Positions 45,602 to 55,399 are shown, numbered from the stretch's first letter. The stretch is 64,000 nt of DNA from JAUILH01 sp965230535 (GCA_965230535.1 OZ246009.1:62001-126000); one strand, 5' to 3'. Program-made: numbers and translations. The notes: generated from the sequence alone by a model not told the origin.

Positions 45602-46606
45602 ATGAAGATTATTGTACCAATGGCCGGAAGAGGCAGTAGATTGAGGCCGCATACTTTAACAGTGCCAAAACCTTTGGTTCCGGTTGGAGGAAAGCCCATC
45701 GTACACCGTTTGGTAGAAGATATTGCCAGAGTTTGTGATGAAGCAGTTGAAGAAATCGCATTCATCATTGGTGATTTTGGTGCTGAAGTAGAACGCGAAC
45801 TCAAAGAAGTAGCCGCAAGTCTCGGCGCCAAAGGGTCTATCTACCATCAGGATGAAGCTCTTGGAACCGCACATGCTATTTTGTGCGCGAAAGAGTCATT
45901 ATCCGGCAACCTTGTGGTGGCTTTTGCAGATACTTTGTTCAAAGCAGATTTTAAACTGGACGCTGATGCTGATGGCATCATCTGGGTGAATCAAATTGAT
46001 GACCCAAGTGCTTTTGGAGTGGTTAAACTGGACGATAATCAGGTAATCACAGATTTTGTTGAGAAGCCACAAACTTTCGTCTCCGATTTGGCCATCATCG
46101 GTATCTACTACTTCAAAGACGGTGAGAACCTTAAGGACGAATTGCAGTACCTTATCGATAACGACATTAAAGATAAAGGCGAATATCAGCTTACCAACGC
46201 TCTTGAAAACATGAAAAACAAAGGCGTTCGCTTCAAAACAGGTGAGGTTAAGGAATGGCTGGATTGCGGAAATAAAAACGCCACGGTTTACACCAATCAG
46301 CGTATTCTGGAAATTACCAAAGACCAGAATCTCGTTTCGTCAAGCGCTGTTGTTAATCAATCTGTAATTATTGAGCCTTGCTTTATTGGAGACAATGTAG
46401 AACTCAATAATTGTGTGATTGGTCCACACGTTTCAGTGGGTAGTAACAGCCGATTAAACGACAGTAGAATTTGTAACTCAATCATTCAGGCCAATTCAGA
46501 AGTAACAGGAGTTAATCTTGAGAACTCAATGGTAGGTAATAATGCCAAGGTGAATGGCAAGGCTTTTGATTTAAGTGTTGGTGATTATTGCGAAACTAAA
46601 CTGTAG
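45602..46606 (+). CDS. Sugar-phosphate nucleotidyltransferase with beta-helix C-terminus
   Basis: 334 residues. The N-terminal nucleotidyltransferase signature is MAGRGSRLRPHTLTVPKPLVPVGGKPI, shown here in part for identification of the G-x-G-x-R-L loop and the PKPL motif. A metal-binding Asp lies in VVAFADTLF, and EWLDCGNK closes the fold. From about residue 240 a hexapeptide left-handed beta helix follows (VIIEPCFIGDNVELNNCVIG). It should make an NDP-sugar for surface polysaccharide, fitting the flippase upstream. Sugar and base specificity are unclear. Confidence 0.85.
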   Translation: MKIIVPMAGRGSRLRPHTLTVPKPLVPVGGKPIVHRLVEDIARVCDEAVEEIAFIIGDFGAEVERELKEVAASLGAKGSIYHQDEALGTAHAILCAKESLSGNLVVAFADTLFKADFKLDADADGIIWVNQIDDPSAFGVVKLDDNQVITDFVEKPQTFVSDLAIIGIYYFKDGENLKDELQYLIDNDIKDKGEYQLTNALENMKNKGVRFKTGEVKEWLDCGNKNATVYTNQRILEITKDQNLVSSSAVVNQSVIIEPCFIGDNVELNNCVIGPHVSVGSNSRLNDSRICNSIIQANSEVTGVNLENSMVGNNAKVNGKAFDLSVGDYCETKL

Positions 46607-48334
46607 TTGAGATGGCTCATATACATATCATTTTGTCTGGTATCTACCGTTGCCTGTAAAACATCCGAAGATCTCACGGGAGATAAACCTGTGGACGATA
46701 ATGGCATTGTTTCTAAGAAAGATGCAGAGTTGAAAGCCTACTTTATTGAGGCAGCTTCAGAAGAAGCAAAAGGCAATATAGATAAGGCTTTGGTGTTGTA
46801 TGAGAAATGTTTGAGTTTGGATTCGGACAACCATGCAGTGCATTTCGAGCTGTCTAAAGTATATGCTCAAATGTCGGAGTTAAGCAAGTCCCTGAATCAT
46901 GCAGAGCAGGCAATAGAAGGAGATCCTAAGAACATTTGGTACTTGAAACAAGCCGCCGGTTTGTATAGCTATGCCAGTCAGTTCGAACAGGCTGCGAACT
47001 ACTACAAACAAGTGGTTGACATTGATGATAGCCCTGAGAACTTATTGGATTACGTCAATGCTTTGGTGAGAGCTGGGAAAAATGAAGACGCCATTGCCGC
47101 GCTTTTGGAAATAGAAAAGAAGGTAGGCACAAACCCGGAGATCGTTAACCAGAAGTACCAGCTGTATACCCATATTGGTAAGGATAAGGAAGCCTTGGAT
47201 ATGATGAAACAGGCGGCTGACGACCACCCCAATGACATTGCTTATCAGGGAATGTTAGCAGCAGCATATGAAGAGCAAGGTGATCTGGAGAGTTCGGTAG
47301 CAACATATAAAAAGATGCTTGAGCTTGAGCCCAATAACCCCAGAATTCATATGGCACTTTACCGCTACTACAACTTTGTTGGTCAAAAAGATGATGCCAT
47401 TCGGTCGTTGGACAAAATATTTGATTCAGAAGAACTGGAGATTGATGATAAAATGAAGATTTTATTGGATCTGTACGAAGAAACCGAGCAAGATGGCTCA
47501 TTGTTGCCAGAAATTTATTCCTTGTTAGACAAGTTGATAGAAATGCATCCAAATGAAGCCAAGGCGTTTTCAATTTATGGGGATTTTCTTTTGAGAGATG
47601 AGAAAGAAGCTGCTGCCAGAGATATGTTTGTGCAGGCACTGAAAGCCGATGGCGATCGTTTTTTGATCTGGAATCAGGTCATGTATTTGGATATGAATCT
47701 TGGTGAGTATGATGCACTTCTGGAGCATAGTGAAGAAGCTTTGGAGATTTTTCCAAATCAACCTGGAGTCTACTACTACAACGGTTTTGCTCTGTTCAAA
47801 AAGTCGAAACACAATGAATCTATAGACATTCTTGAAACTGGACGTTCTTTGGTAATCGAAAATCCACCTTTGATGAAAGAATTCTGCCAAACGATTGGTG
47901 ATGTAAAGTATAAGTCAAAAGATTTGGAAGGCGCCTATGAAGCCTACGACTGTGTGTTGGAAATAGAACCAAAAAACGCTTTTGTTCTCAATAACTACGC
48001 CTATTATCTGGCATTGAATGATGGTGATTTGGTAAAAGCCGAAGGTATGGCAAAAAACGCTGTGGATTTGTTCCCGTCTCAGGCGTCTTATCTCGATACT
48101 TACGCATGGATCAAGTTTAAGAAGAAAGAGTACACTGAAGCACATGTCCTAATGCAGAAAGCATTTGAGAATGGCGGGAACACAAAACCGGTTTTGGTAG
48201 AACATATGGGAGACATACTCTATTTCCTTGACAAAAAGGAAGCAGCCATTGACTACTGGAAGCAAGCCAAAGAACTGGATTCAGAATCGGAAACTCTGGA
48301 TCAGAAAATCAAAGAAGGGAAGTACATTGAGTAA
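46607..48334 (+). CDS. TPR-repeat lipoprotein
   Basis: 575 residues. The N-terminal hydrophobic run ends in STVACKTSED, a plausible though not perfect lipobox with Cys17. About ten TPRs follow across the whole length, for example GNIDKALVLYEKCLSLDSDN and KKEYTEAHVLMQKAFENGG. It is likely anchored in the envelope as a scaffold. The start is TTG immediately after the stop of the nucleotidyltransferase, implying coupling. The position before a DUF4292 lipoprotein and an EnvC-like factor resembles a common Flavobacteriia gene order (from memory). The precise role is unknown. Confidence 0.8.
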   Translation: MRWLIYISFCLVSTVACKTSEDLTGDKPVDDNGIVSKKDAELKAYFIEAASEEAKGNIDKALVLYEKCLSLDSDNHAVHFELSKVYAQMSELSKSLNHAEQAIEGDPKNIWYLKQAAGLYSYASQFEQAANYYKQVVDIDDSPENLLDYVNALVRAGKNEDAIAALLEIEKKVGTNPEIVNQKYQLYTHIGKDKEALDMMKQAADDHPNDIAYQGMLAAAYEEQGDLESSVATYKKMLELEPNNPRIHMALYRYYNFVGQKDDAIRSLDKIFDSEELEIDDKMKILLDLYEETEQDGSLLPEIYSLLDKLIEMHPNEAKAFSIYGDFLLRDEKEAAARDMFVQALKADGDRFLIWNQVMYLDMNLGEYDALLEHSEEALEIFPNQPGVYYYNGFALFKKSKHNESIDILETGRSLVIENPPLMKEFCQTIGDVKYKSKDLEGAYEAYDCVLEIEPKNAFVLNNYAYYLALNDGDLVKAEGMAKNAVDLFPSQASYLDTYAWIKFKKKEYTEAHVLMQKAFENGGNTKPVLVEHMGDILYFLDKKEAAIDYWKQAKELDSESETLDQKIKEGKYIE

Positions 48335-49139
48335 GTGGGTAGGCATAGTATTGGTGACTTTGTTGGCTTGGGGATGTAAAACCAAACAAGGGATTGAACT
48401 CGAAAAAAAGAGCACTTCAAACCTAAGTGAATGTCTTGACAAGTCTATCATCAAACCAGAATGGTTTTCTGCTAAAATTGCCACTGACTTAACAGCCAAG
48501 GGAGAGAAAAATTCCTTCAAAATTAGCCTGAGAATTAAGAAAGACAGTTTAATTTGGGCCAACATAAGCAAGGGGCCAATCGTAATAGCCACATCTATCA
48601 TTACCAAAGATTCAGTTAAAGGTGTGATCAAGGTTGGAGGCTGTCGCTATTTTGAAAAAGATTTTGATTTTATCAGACGTCAATTTGGTCCGGATCTTAG
48701 TTTTGAGATGTTACAGGATTTGTTTCTTGGTAATCCTGTAGGATTCGACCCTGATGAAAAATATAAGCAACTCAAAGACTCGGTTAATTACGTTTTGAGC
48801 ACACATTCTCAGCGCCAGATAGATAAAGCCTACGAGAAATTGCCTAAAAAAGAGGAGAAACAGTACATTCAACGATATTGGATGCGCTCAGAAGATTGTA
48901 AAAACGTCAGAACCCTGATCAATCACCTGAAAGATTCAAGTAATATCGACATTCAGTACCTCAGTTTCAAAAATGAAGACGATTGGGTTGTGCCAAATAA
49001 AGTGCTTATGATAGGAGATACACCGGGGGATACAGTGAGGTTGGAATTGAATTATTCACGATACAAGATTGATAAACCCTTAAAGTTCACCTACAAAGTG
49101 AACCCAAAATGCGTTAAAATTGATCCTGAAAACCTATAA
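48327..49139 (+). CDS. DUF4292 lipoprotein
   Basis: About 270 residues from the TTG at 48327. A lipoprotein signal (MSKWVGIVLVTLLAWGC) has the lipidated Cys at about residue 17. The mature part reads KPEWFSAKIATDLTAKGEK ... SLRIKKDSLIWANISKG, the pattern of the Bacteroidota DUF4292 family. An upstream ATG at 48228 would add a basic extension and hide the lipoprotein signal, so it is rejected. The start overlaps the TPR stop as TTGAGTAA. The beta-rich, amphipathic pattern resembles LolA/LolB-type carriers, but that is only inference. Confidence 0.8.
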   Translation: MSKWVGIVLVTLLAWGCKTKQGIELEKKSTSNLSECLDKSIIKPEWFSAKIATDLTAKGEKNSFKISLRIKKDSLIWANISKGPIVIATSIITKDSVKGVIKVGGCRYFEKDFDFIRRQFGPDLSFEMLQDLFLGNPVGFDPDEKYKQLKDSVNYVLSTHSQRQIDKAYEKLPKKEEKQYIQRYWMRSEDCKNVRTLINHLKDSSNIDIQYLSFKNEDDWVVPNKVLMIGDTPGDTVRLELNYSRYKIDKPLKFTYKVNPKCVKIDPENL

Positions 49140-49163
49140 TCAAACAGGTTCTCATCAATTTGA

Positions 49164-50372
49164 ATGAAATTATTCAGTGTTTTTTGTCTGATTCTGTGTA
49201 CGCTTAATGCGTTTTCTCAAAAGGAAAGCGATAAACTGAGGGCAAAACAACGTGAGCTTCAAAAGAAAATTACTTATACCAAAGAACTGATTGGGAATAC
49301 CAAAAATCAGGAACGTCTTACCATGACCGAACTGGGTATCATTAATCAGCAGATCGCCTACCGTAATGAGCTCATCTCTTTGTACGGAAACCAGTTAAAA
49401 TCAGTAGAGAGACAGATAGATGCTAACCGCAAAAAAATTGCTCAACTCGAAGATGAAATAGTCGTGCTAAAAGAAAAGTACGCCAAGCTGATTTTCTTTG
49501 CATACAAACACCGAAATTCGGTAAAAGACAATTCACTTATGTGGTTCTCAGGTGAAGACATCAACAAAACTTATCTGAGGATGAAATACCTCAATCAAAT
49601 CGCCAAATACCGAAAACTACAGGTTGAGCTTATTAGAAAAACGCAGGCAGAATTGGCAAAAAAAGAAACCAAACTGCAAGCCGATATTGCCAAGAAAAAG
49701 GAGATACTGAGCAGTAAGGACAAGGAAAAACAACAATTTCAGAACGATAAAGACAAACAAAGAGAAATCCTCTCCAGTCTGAAACAAGAACAGAATAAAC
49801 TCAAGGATCAACTCGATGATCAGGAAGAGAAGAAAAGAAGATTGTCGGCGGCCATTCGAAGAGCCATTGAAAAGGAAATTGCAGCTCAGGCCAAGAAGAA
49901 TAACGGAACCAATAAATATGGCTCTACGCCGGAGTCTAAGTTGGCCGGGAAGTCATTTGCCGCTAACAAAGGCAGGTTGCCATGGCCGGTTATAAAGGGA
50001 GAGATTACCGGTAAATACGGAAAACAGCCACATCCTGTTCTGGCAGGTGTGTATACTCAAAACAATGGAGTAGACATCAGCACTACTAAAGGAGCTGTGA
50101 TGCGATCTGTTTTTGCCGGAAAAGTCACCAGTGTCCTCATCATTCCTGGTGCTGGAAAGGTTGTTATGGTGTCTCATGGTAATTATAGAACCGTATATGC
50201 CAATTTACAAGAGATTTATGTGGCTAAAGGCGACAAAGTAAGCGCCAAACAAGAAATAGGCGTTCTCCTACCTAAAGAAGGCGGTTCCACTTCAGAAGCA
50301 CACTTTGAAATCTGGAAAATTGACGGTGGGAATATGCAAAAGCAAAATCCCCAATACTGGTTGGCCAGATAA
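49164..50372 (+). CDS. EnvC-like murein hydrolase activator (degenerate M23/LytM domain)
   Basis: 402 residues: signal peptide (MKLFSVFCLILCTLNAFS), a long coiled coil (residues about 20-250) and a C-terminal M23/LytM domain. Zinc ligands of active M23 peptidases appear changed: the H-x-x-x-D motif reads NNGVDIS, and the terminal HxH reads AHFEIW. This matches EnvC, which activates cell-wall amidases instead of cutting peptidoglycan itself. It closes the dut operon. It is likely periplasmic and involved in daughter-cell separation. Confidence 0.88.
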   Translation: MKLFSVFCLILCTLNAFSQKESDKLRAKQRELQKKITYTKELIGNTKNQERLTMTELGIINQQIAYRNELISLYGNQLKSVERQIDANRKKIAQLEDEIVVLKEKYAKLIFFAYKHRNSVKDNSLMWFSGEDINKTYLRMKYLNQIAKYRKLQVELIRKTQAELAKKETKLQADIAKKKEILSSKDKEKQQFQNDKDKQREILSSLKQEQNKLKDQLDDQEEKKRRLSAAIRRAIEKEIAAQAKKNNGTNKYGSTPESKLAGKSFAANKGRLPWPVIKGEITGKYGKQPHPVLAGVYTQNNGVDISTTKGAVMRSVFAGKVTSVLIIPGAGKVVMVSHGNYRTVYANLQEIYVAKGDKVSAKQEIGVLLPKEGGSTSEAHFEIWKIDGGNMQKQNPQYWLAR

Positions 50373-50412
50373 CAAGCATCTTATACCTGCTATCCGACCG
50401 GGAAAAGTAAGT

Positions 50413-52023
50413 TTATTCGATAATCAGTTTTTGACTGCCCAATAACACGCCTTTTTCAAATAGATTGACCACGTAGATGCCTGGAATTAGTAGACTAACG
50501 TCAAGTTTGGTATTAGATCTGTCCGATAAATTATGCTGGAGTACCGTTCTTCCAAGCATGTCATTTACGCTTAAACGACTAACATTAAAAGGAGCCTCAA
50601 TCCATACTTCATTTTGGGCCGGATTAGGATATAAAGTGAAATGATTAAGTGCATTTGACGTAATCCCGGACCAGGTTGGATCTATAGCAATAACGGGAGC
50701 TTCATGGCACTGAAAATTTTCATTGTTGTAAAATGTCTTTACGCTGTCAACAATGTCCAACATTTCGGGCACACTTTGGTAAGCACCGGCATTTGACTGA
50801 TGAAAAGTATAGGCCAAATCAAGGCAAATATTATCACCGCTGGAAAACAACATTTGATTGGTTGTGCCTAATCCACGTCTGTCGCCTGGAGCATTGGCTG
50901 CAGAGACTTCACTCCACTGACTCATGTCCATAATATCGCCCGGAAACATATGTAGTGAAGGAGTAGAGGTGGCCAGAGGATCTGTAGGGTGACCACTTCC
51001 GCCAACTACCATAGCATAGCCATCTAACCAAATACCCTTTAAGTAATTGTAATACTCTTCATGAATATTAGGGTCCGTGGCCCCTGAAATAGGAGAAGTT
51101 GAACTGTAATATTTGAAGGTTCTTAAACTTCTGTTGAGGAAGGTCACACCCACCGCCGGAGGCAAGGTGTCATATCCTAAAACACCACCACCATTGTTAT
51201 CGATCTGAGAACCGTTGTATCCAAAATAAGTATCGTGGGCTATTGAGCAACCTACATAATCATTGCTGTAATTTCCTATATCGAAATCGTCAAAATGTCC
51301 TAGGTAAAAATTATTATAATCGTTGCCTGAACGGTTAAAAATACTGTAGCTCACAAACACCACGTTATCCAGAAAATTAGATCGATCGTATTGATAAATC
51401 ATGGTATGTACTTCAATAGACAATGGATTGCCCCAGGTATTGGTGTGGCTTGCTCTATCATCATTATAAATGAAGTAGACGGCCTTGTCGCCTTTAAACA
51501 TAGGGTATTCACCACTAGTTGGCTCGTAAATTCCATTGTTGTTGATGTCCACAAATGGGGCAAGATTGGCAGCCTCTCCGTTTGATACATCCCCATGTGC
51601 CGGCCAGGTCAGAATGTCGTTGCTTGTGGAAATTCCGTTAAGGTGGTTTTGGATATCGGCCCGACTAATAACCCAAAAACGTTCATAGGTAGAATCGTAA
51701 GTTGTTGAGTAGGTGTTGGCCACTGGTCCGGTCCAAAAATCATCCCCTCCCGCTAAAGGATATTGCTCTGCGGCAATGTGCAGTAGCCCGGAAGAAGTAT
51801 TGGTGCCACCAGCCCATAAATGCGAACTGTATATACAATGCTTCCCCGATCCTTTTGGCACTTCAAAGCCATGTGAACTGCTCCCGTTATTAAACAGGTG
51901 TCCCGTAGACAGGATGTGAGCAGCAATGTGATTGGTGTCAATAATAGTGACGGCTGTATTTTGGCTGTAGCCCGGTAATAATGGAAAAGAAAGTAGGAAA
52001 GAAATAATGTATAAGTGCTTCAT
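50413..52023 (-). CDS. T9SS-secreted protein of unknown function
   Basis: 536 residues with a signal peptide (MKHLYIISFLLSFPLLPGYSQ). A large domain follows with Asp/Asn-rich loops (FVDINNNGIYEPTSGEYP, GDKAVYFIYND, YLGHFDDFDIGNY). The C-terminal 70 residues are a T9SS type A sorting domain (FTLYPNPAQNEVWIEA ... GIYVVNLFEKG). The calcium-loop-like DINNNGIYEP segment is common in secreted Bacteroidota proteins. It sits on the opposite strand between envC-like and tatA genes, splitting an otherwise co-directional envelope block. Its function is unknown. Confidence 0.8.
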   Translation of the reverse strand: MKHLYIISFLLSFPLLPGYSQNTAVTIIDTNHIAAHILSTGHLFNNGSSSHGFEVPKGSGKHCIYSSHLWAGGTNTSSGLLHIAAEQYPLAGGDDFWTGPVANTYSTTYDSTYERFWVISRADIQNHLNGISTSNDILTWPAHGDVSNGEAANLAPFVDINNNGIYEPTSGEYPMFKGDKAVYFIYNDDRASHTNTWGNPLSIEVHTMIYQYDRSNFLDNVVFVSYSIFNRSGNDYNNFYLGHFDDFDIGNYSNDYVGCSIAHDTYFGYNGSQIDNNGGGVLGYDTLPPAVGVTFLNRSLRTFKYYSSTSPISGATDPNIHEEYYNYLKGIWLDGYAMVVGGSGHPTDPLATSTPSLHMFPGDIMDMSQWSEVSAANAPGDRRGLGTTNQMLFSSGDNICLDLAYTFHQSNAGAYQSVPEMLDIVDSVKTFYNNENFQCHEAPVIAIDPTWSGITSNALNHFTLYPNPAQNEVWIEAPFNVSRLSVNDMLGRTVLQHNLSDRSNTKLDVSLLIPGIYVVNLFEKGVLLGSQKLIIE

Positions 52024-52214
52024 AGTTTGTGTTGATTTTCTCCTAAGTAAGCAAGAATTTGAGCGGAATACCTTCCAATTGAGCGAACGGTTACGATCAT
52101 CGAGCTAGGCAATTTGAGAGATATATTGTAGAATAGGGTGTCAATTGATCTACCAAATAGTGATCAAAAAGATGAATAAAACACCCGTATGACAAAGCGT
52201 GAACTAATTTTTCC

Positions 52215-52222
52215 TAAATTTG
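52215..52222 (+). promoter_or_regulatory. Candidate promoter -7 box of tatA
   Basis: TAAATTTG fits TAnnTTTG and lies 24 bases before the tatA ATG. No clear -33 box was found. Confidence 0.5.
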
Positions 52223-52245
52223 CACCACTTAAGTAAGTAGAAATT

Positions 52246-52434
52246 ATGAGTATATCACTTTTAGGTGTATTAGGTCCACCACAGATTATTCTGATTGTAG
52301 TTGTAGTATTGCTTCTTTTTGGAGGTAAGAAAATTCCTGAATTAATGAGAGGTCTTGGAAGAGGCGTTAAAGAATTTAAGGATGCTTCTAAAGGAGATGA
52401 AAACAAGCCGGCTAAACAGTCGGAAGAAGAATAA
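52246..52434 (+). CDS. tatA: Twin-arginine translocase subunit TatA/TatE
   Basis: 62 residues. One membrane helix (PQIILIVVVVLLLFGGKKIPE) contains the FGGKKIPEL hinge. An amphipathic helix (MRGLGRGVKEFKDA) and an acidic tail follow, which is canonical TatA. It forms the pore for folded proteins exported by the Tat route. Partner tatC is not in the window. The amidase gatA starts nine bases downstream. Confidence 0.93.
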   Translation: MSISLLGVLGPPQIILIVVVVLLLFGGKKIPELMRGLGRGVKEFKDASKGDENKPAKQSEEE

Positions 52435-52443
52435 TTCCTGACA

Positions 52444-53859
52444 TTGAAGACTTACACCGCCCTATCGGAAATTCAAGCCGATCTGCAAAATAAGCAGGTG
52501 AGCTGTGTGTCTTTACTTGAAGATTATTTGAGTAAAATCGAATCATCTGATCTCAATGCTTTTCTTGAAGTTTTTGTTGATTCTGCGCGCACTGAAGCCA
52601 AAAGAATTGATGAAAAAATTAATGCCGGAACCGCTGGTCGTTTGGCCGGAATGGTAATAGGCATTAAGGACAACCTGTGCTATAGAAATCACAAGGTGTC
52701 CGCTTCTTCTAAAATTTTAGACCAATTCGAGTCTATATATACCGCTACAGCAGTTCAACGTTTAATTGATGAGGACGCCATTATTATTGGCCGTCTGAAT
52801 TGCGATGAATTTGCGATGGGTTCTTCCAATGAAAACTCGGCCTTCGAACCAGTATTGAATCCGGTAAACAGAGAGTACGTGCCCGGAGGTTCTTCAGGAG
52901 GATCTGCCGCTGCCGTGAAAGCCGGATTATGTTTGGCAACTTTGGGGTCTGATACAGGAGGATCTATCCGTCAGCCAGCATCTTTTTGTGGTGTGGTTGG
53001 TTTTAAGCCGACTTATGGAAGAATTTCGAGACATGGACTCATTGCCTATGCCTCATCTTTCGATCAAATAGGTCCGTTTACTCATACCGTAGAAGATACT
53101 GCCTTGCTTTACGAGATTATGGCAGGGACTGACGAATATGACGGAACCACCTCTCAAAAGGAAGTTGCTCCGGTTGTGTTTAATCAGGGCTCCGGCAAGA
53201 AAAAAATTGGTGTCATCAGAGACTGTATTGAAAGTGAAGGCATTGATCCGGAAGTAAAGGCCAGAACCAATGCCGTTATTGAAGCACTTAAGCATGAGGG
53301 TCACACAGTAGAAATGGTGGATTTCCCTTACTTAGATCATATGGTGCCTTGTTACTATGTGATTACAACAGCAGAAGCATCTTCTAACCTGGCGCGCTAT
53401 GACGGTGTGCACTTTGGGTACCGATCTAAAGAAGCTGTTGATGTGGAAAGTACTTATGTGCTAAGCAGATCCGAAGGGTTTGGAGAAGAAGTAAAGCGTA
53501 GAATTATGCTGGGAACTTTTGTATTAAGTGCCGGTTATTATGATGCTTACTTCACCAAAGCGCAAAAGGTAAGACGCATCATCAGAGACCGTTCTGATGA
53601 GATTTTGAAGGATTACGATTTCATGTTAACACCTACAACACCAACCACATCATTTAAAATTGGTGAAAATGTAGACGACCCAATTACCATGTACCTTCAG
53701 GATATTTTTACGGTTCAGGCTAATTTGGCAGGACTACCAGCTATCTCACTACCAATGGGAGAACACTCAAATGGGTTACCATTCGGGATTCAATTAATGG
53801 GCTCACGCTTTGAAGAATCCGAACTGCTATCTTTTGCACAACAATTAATGAATAACTAG
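52444..53859 (+). CDS. gatA: Asp-tRNA(Asn)/Glu-tRNA(Gln) amidotransferase subunit A
   Basis: 471 residues with the amidase signature: the catalytic Lys in GIKDNLCY, the cis-Ser in PGGSSGGSAAAV, and the nucleophile in GSDTGGSIRQPAS. The length and the GVVGFKPTYGRISRHGLIAYASSFDQIG core identify GatA. It provides ammonia from glutamine for transamidation on tRNA. gatB and gatC are elsewhere, which is common. The start is TTG, nine bases after tatA. Confidence 0.95.
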   Translation: MKTYTALSEIQADLQNKQVSCVSLLEDYLSKIESSDLNAFLEVFVDSARTEAKRIDEKINAGTAGRLAGMVIGIKDNLCYRNHKVSASSKILDQFESIYTATAVQRLIDEDAIIIGRLNCDEFAMGSSNENSAFEPVLNPVNREYVPGGSSGGSAAAVKAGLCLATLGSDTGGSIRQPASFCGVVGFKPTYGRISRHGLIAYASSFDQIGPFTHTVEDTALLYEIMAGTDEYDGTTSQKEVAPVVFNQGSGKKKIGVIRDCIESEGIDPEVKARTNAVIEALKHEGHTVEMVDFPYLDHMVPCYYVITTAEASSNLARYDGVHFGYRSKEAVDVESTYVLSRSEGFGEEVKRRIMLGTFVLSAGYYDAYFTKAQKVRRIIRDRSDEILKDYDFMLTPTTPTTSFKIGENVDDPITMYLQDIFTVQANLAGLPAISLPMGEHSNGLPFGIQLMGSRFEESELLSFAQQLMNN

Positions 53860-53906
53860 GTTCGCTACCCTGAGACGATCGGGATCTTTGAACTATTTTT
53901 GAAAAC

Positions 53907-55391
53907 GTGTTGAAAAAGAGCATCATATTACTCCTCACTGTTGGATTGTCTTCAGTGGCCATGTCGCAACAAAAGGATCCTGAAACAGGTTTGTTTGTGG
54001 ATGACCCGATTCTGGCCAGAATAGATAACACCCTTAGAAATCATTATAGCGAGACAGACGACTTCACTACTGATGTCGAAAAACTCAATATATATAACTA
54101 CGAAAAAGGCTTTGTCCCTGAAGTTTCAGACTCATTGTTTGAAACCAGAATTAAAAAACTGGATTCGCAAACGCCTTTTGAGTTCGCCTTTAACGAAGAC
54201 GTTCTGAAGTACCTTCATCTGTTTGCAAAACACAGAAGAACATTCACAGCCATCGTATTGGGAAGATCCGAATTGTTTTTCCCTCTATATGAAGAAAGAT
54301 TGGATAAGTACGACATGCCAATGGAGTTAAAATACCTGTCCGTAATAGAATCTGGTTTAGATCCAACAGCAAAATCTCGTGCGGGAGCAAGGGGCTTGTG
54401 GCAGTTTATGTTGAGAACAGGAAAATCTTATGGACTGCATGTTACGTCCTATACAGACGAGCGTTGCGATCCGTATAAAGCAACAGAAGCGGCCTGTCAA
54501 TACCTTAAGTTTTTGCACAAAATGTATGGAGACTGGAGCATGGCATTGGCGGCTTATAATGCTGGTCCTGGTAACGTAAACAGAGCCATCAGACGTTCTG
54601 GTGGAGAAATGACTTACTGGAAAATCAGAAAATATCTTCCGAGAGAAACTCAGGGCTATGTACCAACATTTATCGCGGTAACTTACATGATGAAATATGC
54701 CGCAGAGCACAACATTTATCCAAGAAAACCTCAGGCCAGAATCTATGAAGTGGACACTGTGCAGTTTCATAAGTCGGTATCCATGGATGATGTGTCGGAA
54801 GCACTTAAAATTGATTATGAATACCTGAAGTACATCAATCCAATTTATAAAACGGATTATGTGCCAGCCGATAAAGAAAAGAAGGGTTTCCTGTATTTGC
54901 CAACCGATAAAATTGGTGAATTCATGCTCAATCTCGATACCATACACATGTGGAACAGAGACAGCTCTAATCAGGAAAGCTTTATCGCCTACGGAAAGGT
55001 TCAGACACATACGGTAAAATCGGGTGAATCTCTTGGCCTCATCGCCAACAAGTACAATACCACCATTGGAGAATTGATGACCTGGAACAACATGACCAAT
55101 AAAACCATTCATCCGGGTCAGCAATTGAAACTCCATGTACCAGTTAGAAAACAAGTTGACAAGACCAAGCCTGTAAAAGTCAACAACACAAGCTCAAACT
55201 CCTCGGGCGGTTCTCAAAGTAACCTGCCTGCCAATAAATACATTTATTACACCATCCGTTCGGGCGATACGCTATGGGACATTGCCAACAAGAAGGGCGT
55301 GAGTGTTAATAGAATCAAGCAACTTAACAGAGGGCTTAATGAACGCAACCTGAAGATAGGTCAACGCATTAAAATCGGAGTAAAAAGTTAA
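53907..55391 (+). CDS. Membrane-bound lytic transglycosylase D-like protein with LysM domains
   Basis: 494 residues: signal peptide (ending SSVAMSQ) and an SLT domain with the catalytic Glu in YLSVIESGLDP. AGARGLWQFM and ALAAYNAGPGNVNRA are further SLT motifs. Two C-terminal LysM domains follow (HTVKSGESLGLIANKYNTT and YTIRSGDTLWDIANKKGVS). It cleaves the glycan strands of peptidoglycan to leave anhydromuropeptides. The start is GTG, with TTG next as an alternative. It lies nine bases ahead of the DUF4837 lipoprotein. Confidence 0.93.
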   Translation: MLKKSIILLLTVGLSSVAMSQQKDPETGLFVDDPILARIDNTLRNHYSETDDFTTDVEKLNIYNYEKGFVPEVSDSLFETRIKKLDSQTPFEFAFNEDVLKYLHLFAKHRRTFTAIVLGRSELFFPLYEERLDKYDMPMELKYLSVIESGLDPTAKSRAGARGLWQFMLRTGKSYGLHVTSYTDERCDPYKATEAACQYLKFLHKMYGDWSMALAAYNAGPGNVNRAIRRSGGEMTYWKIRKYLPRETQGYVPTFIAVTYMMKYAAEHNIYPRKPQARIYEVDTVQFHKSVSMDDVSEALKIDYEYLKYINPIYKTDYVPADKEKKGFLYLPTDKIGEFMLNLDTIHMWNRDSSNQESFIAYGKVQTHTVKSGESLGLIANKYNTTIGELMTWNNMTNKTIHPGQQLKLHVPVRKQVDKTKPVKVNNTSSNSSGGSQSNLPANKYIYYTIRSGDTLWDIANKKGVSVNRIKQLNRGLNERNLKIGQRIKIGVKS

Positions 55392-55399
55392 ATTGCTTC

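Noticed and set aside
54357..55154. Minus-strand open frame (265 codons) opposite the lytic transglycosylase
   Set aside because: It overlaps fully with a gene of clear family, and its translation shows no family features.
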